From NCBI GenBank assembly GCA_913060475.1, contig CAJXSD010000002.1:62001-126000 (forward strand): DNA of 64,000 bases. The letters run 5' to 3'. A model generated the notes under the pieces. That model was not told where the DNA came from and made no database searches. It worked only from the letters and a program-made list of their open reading frames with translations. Both the position numbers and the translations under genes were made by a program. How positions within the stretch are numbered: the stretch's first letter is position 1; the number at the start of each line of letters is the position of its first letter. Shown piece by piece: positions 45,784 to 54,152 of this stretch. The stretch comes from an uncultured Paracoccaceae bacterium. GTDB taxonomy: Bacteria; Pseudomonadota; Alphaproteobacteria; Rhodobacterales; Rhodobacteraceae.

Positions 45784-46464
45784 TTAAATCGGTGATATTT
45801 CGGATAACCGCTGGTTCACAATGTTTTGCATGCGCACAAAATCGGATTGATGCGCTGCGTTGATCAGATCCACATCATCGACGGCACGCGCCACCCCCAG
45901 CAAAAATTGGCGCAGATAATGGCGCATTGCGGAATTGGGGTTTTGCGAAAACAGATTTTTGGCGTGATGCAAATCATCGCGATAAACAACCATATCGGGT
46001 TCAATTTTGCCGGTATCAATCAACCGCGGCCCACGGTGCGGGGCATTGCCTGGCAAAATATTCAGTATCATTTGCTGAAACACCCCCACACTGTGATAGG
46101 GCTTGGCCAGAAACTGATCTGCGCCGGCTTGAATGGTGTCGGGTTCCATCGCATCATCTGCGCTGGTGCCGATCAGGGCCTGCACCCTGGGGCGTGCCGT
46201 GTTCAATTCGCGGATCAAATCCAAACCCGATCCATCGGGCAGCCCCACATCGACAATCACGATCGACGGCCGATAAAGCCGCATATGTCGTCGCGCGGAT
46301 GTAATGCAATCGGCGCGGCGCAATCGTGCCCCGCTGCGCAGGGACATGATGCGTACCGCTTCGCTGGAAAAACGGCTGTCTTCGACCAACAAAATGGTCA
46401 ACCCTAACAATGGTTTATCTGCGGTGGCGCGGGCGGCAAGGGGCAGTATAGCTGTGTTTGGCAT
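45784..46464 (-). CDS. Response regulator with non-DNA-binding-type C-terminal region
   Basis: The 226-aa protein has a receiver domain (residues about 20-145) with acidic pair ILLVEDSRF, phospho-acceptor Asp in IVIVDVGLPDGSG, the switch region in ALIGTSADD and K in FLAKPY. The last 80 residues (KIEPDMVVYRDDLHHAKNLF, then HYLRQFLLGVARAVDDVDL) are helical and match no output domain I know. The second ATG (46464) is chosen: AGGAGG lies 6 nt before it. It converges on the tandem HTH genes; no kinase adjoins. Confidence 0.8.
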   Translation of the reverse strand: MPNTAILPLAARATADKPLLGLTILLVEDSRFSSEAVRIMSLRSGARLRRADCITSARRHMRLYRPSIVIVDVGLPDGSGLDLIRELNTARPRVQALIGTSADDAMEPDTIQAGADQFLAKPYHSVGVFQQMILNILPGNAPHRGPRLIDTGKIEPDMVVYRDDLHHAKNLFSQNPNSAMRHYLRQFLLGVARAVDDVDLINAAHQSDFVRMQNIVNQRLSEISPI

Positions 46465-46606
46465 TGTCATCCTCCTACTGCGGATGGGGGAACTGTGCCG
46501 AAACTTTCCTAACATTGCGTTAACGGGGGTGGGTGCGCCCCTTTGTCCATAGACGAAAGGCCGCAAACGCGGCATAACAGGGACAACCAAGTGAAAGGAC
46601 ACCACC

Positions 46607-47011
46607 ATGATCGGACGATTGAACCACGTTGCCATCGCTGTTCCCGACCTAGAGGCAGCCGCCAACCAATACCGCACCGCCTTGGGCGCAAATGTCGGCG
46701 CGCCGCAGGATGAACCCGATCACGGGGTGACGGTGATTTTCATCGAATTGCCCAACACCAAAATTGAATTGCTGTACCCGTTGGGTGAAAACAGCCCCAT
46801 TCAGGGGTTTTTGGACAAAAACCCATCCGGCGGCATTCACCATGTCTGTTACGAAGTGGACGATATCATCGCCGCACGCGATCACCTGAAATCCACAGGC
46901 GCGCGGGTCTTGGGGACAGGGGATCCCAAAATTGGCGCGCATGGCAAACCTGTTTTGTTTTTGCACCCCAAGGACTTTAACGGGACCCTGATCGAACTAG
47001 AACAAGTGTAA
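46607..47011 (+). CDS. mce: Methylmalonyl-CoA epimerase
   Basis: The 134-aa VOC-fold enzyme interconverts (R)- and (S)-methylmalonyl-CoA in propionate breakdown. Signatures are LNHVAIAVPDLEAAAN at the N-terminus, IELPNTKIELLYPLG and GGIHHVCYEVDDI, with the metal residues H, E and H, and a C-terminal KDFNGTLIELEQV. GAAAGGA precedes the ATG. DUF1467 follows 19 bases downstream. The mutase is not in the window. Confidence 0.95.
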   Translation: MIGRLNHVAIAVPDLEAAANQYRTALGANVGAPQDEPDHGVTVIFIELPNTKIELLYPLGENSPIQGFLDKNPSGGIHHVCYEVDDIIAARDHLKSTGARVLGTGDPKIGAHGKPVLFLHPKDFNGTLIELEQV

Positions 47012-47030
47012 CAACCCAAGGATTACGCCG

Positions 47031-47315
47031 ATGTCGATTACCTCTGCTCTTGTTCTGTTTGCTGTGATTTGGTTCATGACCTTTCTGATCGTGATCCCCA
47101 TTCGGTTGCAAACCCAGGGCGATCTGGGCGAAGTTGTTCCCGGCACCCAGGCCGGTGCGCCCGAACATCATTACCTTAAGAAAAAGGCATGGATCACCAC
47201 CGGCATCACGGTGGTGTTGTGGGCGATCATTTCCGCAATCATCCTGTCAGGCTGGATCACAGTGCGTGATTTGGATTTTCACAACCGTATGGCCCCCCTA
47301 GAGGCCAGCGAATGA
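47031..47315 (+). CDS. DUF1467 membrane protein
   Basis: The 94-aa protein has two membrane segments: SALVLFAVIWFMTFLIVIPI (residues 4-23) and ITTGITVVLWAIISAIILSG. The intervening loop LQTQGDLGEVVPGTQAGAPE, followed by HHYLKKKA, is the DUF1467 core. It commonly follows mce in this order of bacteria. Function is unknown. Its end overlaps the converging EI24 gene by 37 bases. Confidence 0.85.
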   Translation: MSITSALVLFAVIWFMTFLIVIPIRLQTQGDLGEVVPGTQAGAPEHHYLKKKAWITTGITVVLWAIISAIILSGWITVRDLDFHNRMAPLEASE

Positions 47316-47998
47316 AATAAATGCGTAAAGGTTGCCGCGCCCAATACCGGAACGATCAGGTTCACCAACGGAATACTAAGCGGGGCAACCATTAAAATAC
47401 CGGCCAGCCAAATTGTCACCCGATTGGCCCGCCACAAATCGCGTGCGCCATCACGCCCCACACGGCGCGCGGCGGCCATTTGAAAATATTCACGGCCCAA
47501 CAGATATCCGTTCAGCCCCCAAAAAATAAACACCGAAATGGGGGTAAAAAACAGATACAGCACCCATGCAACCAGGTTCGCCGCGATCAAAACCCCCAAA
47601 AATGCCAGTGTATCGCGCAGGGCATCAACCAGGGGCAGGCCAGCCGCATCAGGTAAATGCGCATAATGGCGGCGTTCGACCGCGCGGGCCACACGATCCA
47701 AAAACAGCGATGATATTGCCGATGCAACGGGCACCATCATAAACACGGACAGTCCCAACATCAGAACAAAACTGCCCCAGCCCAACACCGATGCAGGCGG
47801 GTCAATCGCGCCGATAAACGGCAGTGACAGATTGGCGATGGATCCCAACCACGCCAGTCCATAGACCAAACCCATCGACATGGCCCACAACACCGCCAAG
47901 GCCAAGCCGACACCCATGGCCACAACACCCCAAAACGCGCGATCGCCCATTTGGCCCAGCGCACGGAAGAACGCGGAAAAAATCAATCCAATTGCCAT
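47279..47998 (-). CDS. EI24/CysZ-like membrane protein
   Basis: The 239-aa protein has four or more long hydrophobic segments and the EI24 motif: YGLAWLGSIANLSLPFIG, then FLDRVARAVERRHYAHLPDA, FWGLNGYLLGREYFQMAAAR and a DLWRANR basic loop. CysZ is the best-known bacterial member and transports sulfate, but this subgroup is not established as a sulfate carrier. Overlap of 16 bases with the nitroreductase upstream implies one operon. Confidence 0.8.
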   Translation of the reverse strand: MAIGLIFSAFFRALGQMGDRAFWGVVAMGVGLALAVLWAMSMGLVYGLAWLGSIANLSLPFIGAIDPPASVLGWGSFVLMLGLSVFMMVPVASAISSLFLDRVARAVERRHYAHLPDAAGLPLVDALRDTLAFLGVLIAANLVAWVLYLFFTPISVFIFWGLNGYLLGREYFQMAAARRVGRDGARDLWRANRVTIWLAGILMVAPLSIPLVNLIVPVLGAATFTHLFHSLASRGAIRL

Positions 47999-48561
47999 GT
48001 CGTGATGCTTGCAATATCGGGGCGGGGACGTTCGGGCGGGGTTGCGGTTTCGGTACCCAGATAAATAATGCCGGCCACCCGTTCATGGGGTGCCAAATCA
48101 AACGCCTGTTCGACAAAACTGCGGTCATGATTGGGCCAACCCGACAACCAATTGGCCCCCCATCCCGATGCCAGCGCGGCATTCAGTAACGACAAACAAA
48201 CAGCACCGGCGCTGTAGGTTTGTTCAATGGCGGGGATTTTTTCGGATGGTTTTTGAACCTCGACCACGACAACGCCCAGATGGCCGTCTTGGAATTGGTT
48301 TTTGCCCTTTTGTGTTTTGTCGGGGTCCAACCCCATGTCCGTTGCGCGTTGATCGACCAGCTGCGCCAATTCGGTCAGGCGGCGCTTGCCCAGCACAATA
48401 AACCGCCAAGGTTCCAATTTGCCATGGTCCGGTGTCCGCGCCGCCATGGTCAGCAGGGTCTGCAATTCCGCCTGATTGGGGACAGGCGTGGTCAGGGTTT
48501 TCGCAGGCCGCGAACGACGCGTTTGCAAAAATGCGATGGCTTGGGCGTTTGGGGTGGGCAT
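47983..48561 (-). CDS. Nitroreductase-family flavoprotein (YdjA-like)
   Basis: The 192-aa FMN protein has the N-terminal FLQTRRSRPAKTL flavin-phosphate residues, AARTPDHGKLEPWRF, and the C-terminal LAPHERVAGIIYLGT. It is in the nitroreductase fold, resembling small YdjA-type members. It reduces nitro or quinone compounds with NAD(P)H; the substrate is unknown. Start at MPTPNAQAI is based on the conserved core and a GGAAACCCC region upstream; the longer frame is unsupported. Confidence 0.85.
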   Translation of the reverse strand: MPTPNAQAIAFLQTRRSRPAKTLTTPVPNQAELQTLLTMAARTPDHGKLEPWRFIVLGKRRLTELAQLVDQRATDMGLDPDKTQKGKNQFQDGHLGVVVVEVQKPSEKIPAIEQTYSAGAVCLSLLNAALASGWGANWLSGWPNHDRSFVEQAFDLAPHERVAGIIYLGTETATPPERPRPDIASITTWQLD

Positions 48562-48659
48562 GGGGTTTCCTGTGACTTGTTTTTCCTTATGTCGGCAATC
48601 CATGGTCAAAATGCAACCACCCGCTTGCCCTTGGACCCTGAAACTGGCACCTATATCGC

Positions 48660-48917
48660 ATGAAAAAGGGCCAGTTTTCCGAATTCGCGCAAAAAGGCGC
48701 CACCCTGCAAGTGCGCGTGACACCCAACGCATCGCGCGACAAGATTGACCTGCGCGATGGTGTTTTCCATATCGCGGTCACCGCGACACCCGAAAACGGC
48801 AAAGCGACCGCAGCGGTGCAAAAATTACTGGCCAAGGCGCTGGGCGTTGCGAAAACGGACCTAACCCTGACCCATGGGGCAACATCGCGGGACAAAACGT
48901 GGGTTTTGCGCGGGTAA
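48660..48917 (+). CDS. DUF167 (YggU-family) protein
   Basis: This 85-aa single-domain protein has the YggU core: LQVRVTPNASRDKI (residues 16-29), VTATPENGKATAAVQKLLAK and LTHGATSRDKTW. The fold is known but function is not. It is divergent from the nitroreductase gene and converges with the iminopeptidase gene 10 bases downstream. Confidence 0.88.
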   Translation: MKKGQFSEFAQKGATLQVRVTPNASRDKIDLRDGVFHIAVTATPENGKATAAVQKLLAKALGVAKTDLTLTHGATSRDKTWVLRG

Positions 48918-48927
48918 TCGCCGGCCC

Positions 48928-49902
48928 CTAATCTGTCGCAACAATCGATTGGGTGATGTTTAACAGTTCCTGCGTGATCCCGGGTTCTGACATGGCGTGT
49001 CCCGCAAACGGAACAATCCGCAAATCACAGCCCGGCCAGCGTTTAGCAATGGCATGGGCGGTCTTAGGCGGGCAAATCATGTCTTGGCGGCCTTGCACGA
49101 TAAACCCGGGGATATGGGAAATTTTGGGCATATCGCGGAAAATCTGCCCGTCACAGTCCAAAAACCCCGCATTGAAAAAATAGTGGTTTTCGATCCGCGC
49201 AAAGGTGCGCGCAAAATCAACGGGGCAATATCCCGAATGACCATTTGCCTGAAACGATGCCAGCGCATTTTCCCAATCAGACCAAATTTTCCCAAAATGC
49301 ATTTCCTGCCGCATATCCCCGCTGAACAAACGCCGGTGATAGGCGGCGATTAAATCATCGCGTTCCTCGGGCGGGATAGCGGTTTCAAATTTCGCCCACA
49401 GCTCGGGCCAAAAATGCCCAGCGCCGCCGCGATAAAACCAATCCAGTTCGGATTGTGTCATGGCAAATACACCACGCAGGACCAAATGCGTCACACGATC
49501 AGGATGGGCCTGCGCATAGAGCAACGACAGCGTGGCACCCCAGCTGCCGCCAAAAACGGCCCAATCCTTAATGCCCAAATGCGCACGGATCATTTCAATG
49601 TCGGCCACCAAATACGCGGTCGTGTTGTTTTCCACGCTGGACGTGGGCCGCGACCGACCACAGCCGCGTTGATCAAACAAAATGATGTGATACCGGGTGG
49701 GATCAAAAAACCGCCGCATCGATGGGCTGCACCCCGCCCCCGGACCGCCATGCAGAACCACAACCGGACGTCCATGGCGATTGCCGCATTGTTCGACATA
49801 GATCTGGTGTCCGTCGCCTGTGTCCAACATTTCGCTGTGAAATGGGTCAATGGGCGGAAATAACGCAGGTGCGATCGTTTTTTGGCCTAAAAATTTGTCC
49901 AT
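48928..49902 (-). CDS. pip: Proline iminopeptidase
   Basis: The 324-aa alpha/beta hydrolase releases N-terminal proline. HGGPGAGC forms the oxyanion region (near 52), [18 protein letters not shown] has the nucleophile Ser (near 113), with Asp in the QGRQDMICP region and His in [21 protein letters not shown] is the family signature. [12 protein letters not shown] is chosen as start; earlier frame-open sequence overlaps the divergent ubiG promoter. Confidence 0.93.
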   Translation of the reverse strand: MDKFLGQKTIAPALFPPIDPFHSEMLDTGDGHQIYVEQCGNRHGRPVVVLHGGPGAGCSPSMRRFFDPTRYHIILFDQRGCGRSRPTSSVENNTTAYLVADIEMIRAHLGIKDWAVFGGSWGATLSLLYAQAHPDRVTHLVLRGVFAMTQSELDWFYRGGAGHFWPELWAKFETAIPPEERDDLIAAYHRRLFSGDMRQEMHFGKIWSDWENALASFQANGHSGYCPVDFARTFARIENHYFFNAGFLDCDGQIFRDMPKISHIPGFIVQGRQDMICPPKTAHAIAKRWPGCDLRIVPFAGHAMSEPGITQELLNITQSIVATD

Positions 49903-49951
49903 AACTGTCCTATATGTATCACATCCTAAAAAAGACCAGAAAGCGCGCGAA

Positions 49952-50704
49952 ATGCAAGCCTCAGAAACAACAGTTGACCCGTCAGAAGTCGCAAAATTCG
50001 AAGCGATGGCAGCAGAATGGTGGGATCCCAATGGGAAATTCAAACCATTGCACATGCTAAACCCCTGTCGGTTGGATTATATCACAACCCAGATAGCGGC
50101 GGAATATAATCGCGATTTGGGGGGCGAACGGCCCTTTGACGGGTTGCGCATTCTGGATATCGGCTGTGGCGGGGGGTTGTTGTGTGAACCCATGGCCCGA
50201 CTGGGCGCAACCGTCATCGGTGTCGATGCCGCCGAACGCAACATTCCCGTGGCGCAAGCCCACGCCGCGCAATCGGGGCTGACGATCGATTACCGGTTTG
50301 GCACGGCAGAGGCCTTGGCCGAGGCCGGCGAACAATTTGACGTGGTCTTGAACATGGAGGTGGTCGAACACGTCGCCGACCCCCAAGCCTATACAACAGC
50401 CTGTCAGCAATTGTTAAAACCGGGTGGCTTGATGATCTGTTCCACCATCAACCGCAACGCCAAAAGTTTCGCAATGGCAATCGTCGGGGCCGAATATGTC
50501 ATGCGTTGGCTGCCCAAGGGCACGCATGAATGGTCAAAATTCATCACGCCCGACGAATTATATGGCCTGATCGAAAACGCGGGCCTAACCCCCGTCGATC
50601 GCAAAGGGTTCGTTTTTAATCCGATCACATGGCAATGGAAACTGTCCGACCGCGATTTATCGGTCAATTATGTCACGGCCAGCGTGAAACCCCAGCAGAC
50701 CTAG
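49952..50704 (+). CDS. ubiG: Ubiquinone biosynthesis O-methyltransferase
   Basis: The 250-aa SAM enzyme performs both O-methylations in ubiquinone synthesis. Signatures are [23 protein letters not shown] (residues 11-33), [19 protein letters not shown] (motif I, near 68), [13 protein letters not shown] and [14 protein letters not shown]. The chosen ATG gives [12 protein letters not shown]. It is divergent from pip with 49 bases between starts. Its end overlaps the converging petR by 4 bases. Confidence 0.96.
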   Translation: MQASETTVDPSEVAKFEAMAAEWWDPNGKFKPLHMLNPCRLDYITTQIAAEYNRDLGGERPFDGLRILDIGCGGGLLCEPMARLGATVIGVDAAERNIPVAQAHAAQSGLTIDYRFGTAEALAEAGEQFDVVLNMEVVEHVADPQAYTTACQQLLKPGGLMICSTINRNAKSFAMAIVGAEYVMRWLPKGTHEWSKFITPDELYGLIENAGLTPVDRKGFVFNPITWQWKLSDRDLSVNYVTASVKPQQT

Positions 50705-51387
50705 TCGGGGGCCAACATATACCCCGACCCGCGGACGGTTTGCAGGTACCGCGGTTCTTTCGGGTTGGGTTCGATTTTGCGGCGCAGTCGGGTTATTTGC
50801 ACATCAATGGCGCGGTCTTGGGCCTGCGCCTCATCCCGACCCAGATCGGTGACCAATTGCACGCGGCTGACCGGTTCGCCAGCTGCCGCGGCAAATATTT
50901 TCATCAGCTGATTTTCCGTGGCCGTCAGGCGAATTTGCGTATCGCCCTGCCATAATTCACCGCGTTCCATATCATAATGCGCCGCACCCAAACGTAACAC
51001 TTTGGGCGCGTCGGGTGGGTCCGCCACATCCGGCACCCGCCGCAATATCGCATTGATCCGCAACAATAATTCTTTGGGTTCAAAGGGTTTGGCCAAATAA
51101 TCATCGGCCCCCGATTCCAACCCCGCAATCCGATCATCGGTATCGCCCCGCGCCGTCAATAACATCACCGGCGTGGACCGCGTGGACCGGATCCAACGGG
51201 TCAGCGACATGCCATCTTCGCCCGGCATCATGACATCCAAAACGATCAGGTCAAATTCCAGCCCCGCCAATAATTTCCGCGCATGGGCCGCATCGCGGGC
51301 GGCAGACACCAAAAACCCGTTGCGGATCAGATATTGTTTCAACAACGCGCGAATGCGTTCGTCATCATCGACAATCAATAAATGCAT
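50701..51387 (-). CDS. petR: OmpR-family response regulator, PetR homologue
   Basis: The 228-aa regulator has a receiver (DDDERIR, D in [13 protein letters not shown] near 52, K in [10 protein letters not shown] near 103) and a winged-helix effector ([46 protein letters not shown]). It sits downstream of a MarR gene as PetP-PetR do in Rhodobacter capsulatus, where the pair is needed for cytochrome bc1 function. No kinase is adjacent. The name follows context and length. Confidence 0.8.
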   Translation of the reverse strand: MHLLIVDDDERIRALLKQYLIRNGFLVSAARDAAHARKLLAGLEFDLIVLDVMMPGEDGMSLTRWIRSTRSTPVMLLTARGDTDDRIAGLESGADDYLAKPFEPKELLLRINAILRRVPDVADPPDAPKVLRLGAAHYDMERGELWQGDTQIRLTATENQLMKIFAAAAGEPVSRVQLVTDLGRDEAQAQDRAIDVQITRLRRKIEPNPKEPRYLQTVRGSGYMLAPD

Positions 51388-51396
51388 AAACGCCCC

Positions 51397-51894
51397 CTAA
51401 TCGTGCCGCATCGCCAGATAGGCGCGCCGCATATCGGGATCCATCATAGCCTCTAACACCGTACGAAATCCGGCAACGGCATCGGGACCCACCTGTTTAT
51501 AGGCCTGCCGCATACGACTGCGCTGTGCGTCTGATAGTTTCTGTTCCAACGCCTGCCCCGTTTCCGTCAAATACAAATTGCGTTCGCGTTTATCGCGCTT
51601 GCCGACCTTGACGACCACCAAACCATCCTCGATCAAGGTACGCAAAACACGATTGAGTGACTGTTTTGTAACGCCAAGGATATTTAGCAGGTTATTGACC
51701 GTGGTTCCGGGCACACAGTTGATAAAATGAATGGCACGATGGTGGGCACGCCCATAGCCGTGTTCATCCAAAATACGATCCGGATCAGCGGTAAACCCAC
51801 GATAGGCGAAAAACATGGCCTCGATCCCATGGCGCAGCTGTTCGTCGGTCAAATATAACAGGGCCTCGCCCATCGGTCGTTGAATGTTTTGCAT
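51397..51894 (-). CDS. petP: MarR-family regulator, PetP homologue
   Basis: The 165-aa winged-helix protein has LNILGVTKQSLNRVLRTLIED (recognition helix, near 90-110) and the wing KVGKRDKRERNLYLTETG. It precedes petR by 9 bases and is divergent from ilvE. The 150-base gap holds nested dyads that fit a MarR operator. Identity as PetP is from synteny and size rather than motif. Confidence 0.8.
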   Translation of the reverse strand: MQNIQRPMGEALLYLTDEQLRHGIEAMFFAYRGFTADPDRILDEHGYGRAHHRAIHFINCVPGTTVNNLLNILGVTKQSLNRVLRTLIEDGLVVVKVGKRDKRERNLYLTETGQALEQKLSDAQRSRMRQAYKQVGPDAVAGFRTVLEAMMDPDMRRAYLAMRHD

Positions 51895-51905
51895 CTTGGC
51901 GCTCC

Positions 51906-51952
51906 TGTACCTTGGTTCATTTTATGTCAGCCTTGTTGACATTCCAAGTACA
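51906..51952. promoter_or_regulatory. Nested palindrome upstream of petP
   Basis: ATGTCA (51924-51929) and TGACAT (51937-51942) form an inner dyad around a 7-base spacer. An outer TGTAC/GTACA and TTGG/CCAA dyad encloses it (51906-51915, 51944-51952). A MarR protein such as the adjacent PetP is the likely binder. Confidence 0.5.
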
Positions 51953-52044
51953 AACTGGTAGCGATTCTCAGTTTTGGCGCAATATTATGTCCGAAGCGGA
52001 CCAAATTCGCGCAACTTATGACAATTTAATACAAGGGGACTGCA

Positions 52045-52914
52045 ATGGCTGGCAGCTACGAAGACCGCGACGGAAAAATTTGGCTAGATGGCAAATTGGT
52101 GGAATGGCGTGACGCTCAGGTGCATATTCTGACACACGCAATGCATTATGCCAGCTCTGTATTCGAAGGCGAACGCGCCTATAACGGCAAAATTTTCAAA
52201 AGCCGTGAACATTCAGAACGGTTGATCACATCTGGCAAACTGATCGATTTTGACCTGCCCTATAGCGTCGATGAAATCGAGGCCGCCAAACAGGCCGCGC
52301 TTGAAGCAAATGGCCTGACAGACGCCTATGTGCGTGCAGTTGCATGGCGCGGCGCAGGCGACGACATGGGTGTCGCATCCCTGCGCAACCCGGTCCGTAT
52401 GGCTGTGGCCGTTTGGTCATGGGGCAACTACTATGGTGATGCCAAAATGAAGGGCGCGAAACTGGACATCGCCAAATGGCGCCGCCCCGATCCCGCCACC
52501 GCACCATCCCAGGCCAAGGCAGCCGGCCTATACATGATCGCAACAATGTCCAAACACGCGGCCGAGGCCAAAGGATGCTCGGACGCGATGATGTTCGATT
52601 ATCGCGGTTACGTCGCCGAGGCGACCGGCGCCAACATTTTCTTTGTCAAAGATGGCGAAGTGCACACGCCCACGCCGGACGCCTTCCTAAACGGCATCAC
52701 ACGTCAAACCGTGATCCAGATGCTGCGCGACAAAGGGATCAACGTCATCGAACGCCACATCATGCCCGACGAACTAGAGGGCTTCGAACAATGCTGGCTG
52801 ACCGGCACCGCAGCCGAGGTCACGCCAGTCGGCCAGATCGGCGACTATAACTTTGAGGTTGGCGCCCTGACCCGCGACATTTCCGAAAGCTATGAAAAAC
52901 TGGTCCGCGCATAA
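52045..52914 (+). CDS. ilvE: Branched-chain-amino-acid aminotransferase
   Basis: The 289-aa class IV PLP enzyme makes Val, Ile and Leu from their keto acids. Signatures are HAMHYASSVFEGERAY (near 34-49), YMIATMSKHAAEAKGC, FDYRGYVAEATGANIFFV and LTGTAAEVTPVGQI. The PLP lysine lies in the conserved K-x-x-A-E region. AAGGGGAC precedes the ATG. It is divergent from petP. Confidence 0.95.
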   Translation: MAGSYEDRDGKIWLDGKLVEWRDAQVHILTHAMHYASSVFEGERAYNGKIFKSREHSERLITSGKLIDFDLPYSVDEIEAAKQAALEANGLTDAYVRAVAWRGAGDDMGVASLRNPVRMAVAVWSWGNYYGDAKMKGAKLDIAKWRRPDPATAPSQAKAAGLYMIATMSKHAAEAKGCSDAMMFDYRGYVAEATGANIFFVKDGEVHTPTPDAFLNGITRQTVIQMLRDKGINVIERHIMPDELEGFEQCWLTGTAAEVTPVGQIGDYNFEVGALTRDISESYEKLVRA

Positions 52915-52931
52915 GCGTCAGTGACAAACCA

Positions 52932-53633
52932 TCATGTTGGGGCGGACGGGCGCATAACGCTCTCCGCCCTTACTTTTTGCAAAAACACACCCAGACTGCG
53001 GTCGGGTTTTTCTTCATACCGATGCTCGGTCACGCACAGATCGCACATCAAATCCAAACGAAACGTACGAAAATCCTTTCGCAGGTCGCACCAACCCGAC
53101 AACATCCAGCCATCGGTGATATTTTGCAATGACAGCGGCTCAATCCGCCGCAATGTCACATCGCCAGACTTGGCCCGATAGGTGAATGTCACAACCAACC
53201 GGTCCCGAATGGCCCGCCGCAAATGTGGCACAATGTCGGGCGTTGCGGGCACAGGGAATAAATTGAAAAACGGCGCATCCGCCAAAACACGTTTTTCCGG
53301 TTCAGGCAGACAGGCCTGGATTTTCGATCGCACCTCTCTCGCGGCCAAAGCAAGATCGCGATCGCCCACGCGTTCAACAAACGCCAGCCCAACCGCCAAT
53401 GCGTCCAGCTGATCATAGGTAAACGCCATGCTCGGCAAATCGAACCCGGGGCGCAGGATATATCCAATACCCGCTTCTCCATCAATCGGGACACCCGATC
53501 CTTGCAAATGCGCAATATCACGATAAATCGTGCTCAAGCTCACTTCAAACGTACAGGCCAAATCAATCGCACGTGTCACAGAACGTGTGCGCAATTCATT
53601 CACAATCCGAAACAAACGCTCTGCGCGGCGCAT
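52932..53633 (-). CDS. YafY-type WYL-domain transcriptional regulator
   Basis: The 233-aa protein has an N-terminal HTH (RAERLFRIVNELRTRSVTRA, ending FEVSLSTIYRDIAHLQGSGVP) and a WYL domain (RAIRDRLVVTFTYRAKSGDVT, IEPLSLQNITDGWMLSGWCD, FRTFRLDLM). WYL proteins sense nucleic acids or small ligands. Start MRRAERLF at 53633 has AAGGGA 9 nt before; ATGs at 53642 and 53657 are alternatives. It is transcribed away from, but beside, the RidA pseudogene, with two dyads between them. Confidence 0.85.
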   Translation of the reverse strand: MRRAERLFRIVNELRTRSVTRAIDLACTFEVSLSTIYRDIAHLQGSGVPIDGEAGIGYILRPGFDLPSMAFTYDQLDALAVGLAFVERVGDRDLALAAREVRSKIQACLPEPEKRVLADAPFFNLFPVPATPDIVPHLRRAIRDRLVVTFTYRAKSGDVTLRRIEPLSLQNITDGWMLSGWCDLRKDFRTFRLDLMCDLCVTEHRYEEKPDRSLGVFLQKVRAESVMRPSAPT

Positions 53634-53664
53634 AAAATTCATTCCCTTAAATTGCACCCAAGCT

Positions 53665-53719
53665 TAGACATCTTTTTCATGATGTCTAGTCTCGGGCATT
53701 CGAATGCACCGAATGCCCG
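53665..53719. repeat. Two adjacent perfect dyads upstream of WYL regulator
   Basis: TAGACATC (53665-53672) and TAGACATC complement GATGTCTA (53681-53688) form one dyad, a probable operator for the WYL regulator. Next to it CGGGCATTCG (53693-53702) and CGAATGCCCG (53710-53719) form a 10-bp hairpin, 7 bases after the RidA pseudogene stop, acting perhaps as its terminator. Confidence 0.5.
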
Positions 53720-53726
53720 AATATGA

Positions 53727-54040
53727 TTATTGTGCGGCGTCCGCTTCAATCTCAATCATCATATTTCGTTCAGCAAATCGCGTAACGCCGTAAACAGTCA
53801 TGGTTGGTTTCGCGCCACATCGGTTAAAGTCATATCAGCAACCTTTAACACCGACACAAGGTTGTCCATCGCGTATTGGAATTGCGCACGAATATCACCT
53901 TGATGGACTGGCTGACCGTCCGCATCCATGGCGCCCTGCCCCGAAACGTTTAATAGCCGCATTGCCCCTTCAATAATTTCACCCTGATGAAACCCAAATT
54001 TTTGCGACCAAGACGATGGGTTAATTGCGGTTCGTTTCAT
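53727..54040 (-). pseudogene. RidA-family protein, internal deletion with frameshift
   Basis: The N-terminal half (MKRTAINPSSWSQKFGFHQG to LKVADMTLTDVARNQP) matches RidA/YjgF enamine deaminases. After this the frame stops at TGA, but another frame resumes immediately with the C-terminal end MTVYGVTRFAERNMM, then IEIEADAAQ and TAA. About 25 central residues are missing and the frame is shifted, so the gene is decayed. Intact relatives are about 130 aa. It could also be read as an 80-aa truncated product. It sits next to the WYL regulator, which may have controlled it. Confidence 0.8.
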
Positions 54041-54070
54041 ATCAAATGCTCCACTAATAATTTGATATGA
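54037..54070. promoter_or_regulatory. Perfect 11-bp dyad over the RidA start codon
   Basis: TCATATCAAAT (54037-54047) and ATTTGATATGA (54060-54070) form a perfect inverted repeat with a 12-base spacer, overlapping the start codon. The position suggests a repressor operator. Confidence 0.55.
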
Positions 54071-54111
54071 CCTAATACCATTCCCCTCCTGTCACCATCA
54101 TGACAACAGCG

Positions 54112-54145
54112 TTTTCAGTTTTGCAAAAATACTCCCGCCGGAGGC
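54112..54145 (-). repeat. Dispersed terminator-like element, copy A
   Basis: On the minus strand this reads GCCTCCGGCGGGAG, then TATTTTTGC and a conserved AAAACTGAAAA tail, 7 bases after the ribokinase stop. It is almost identical to copies at 55080 and 60131. Confidence 0.7.
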
Positions 54146-54152
54146 ATCAGAC

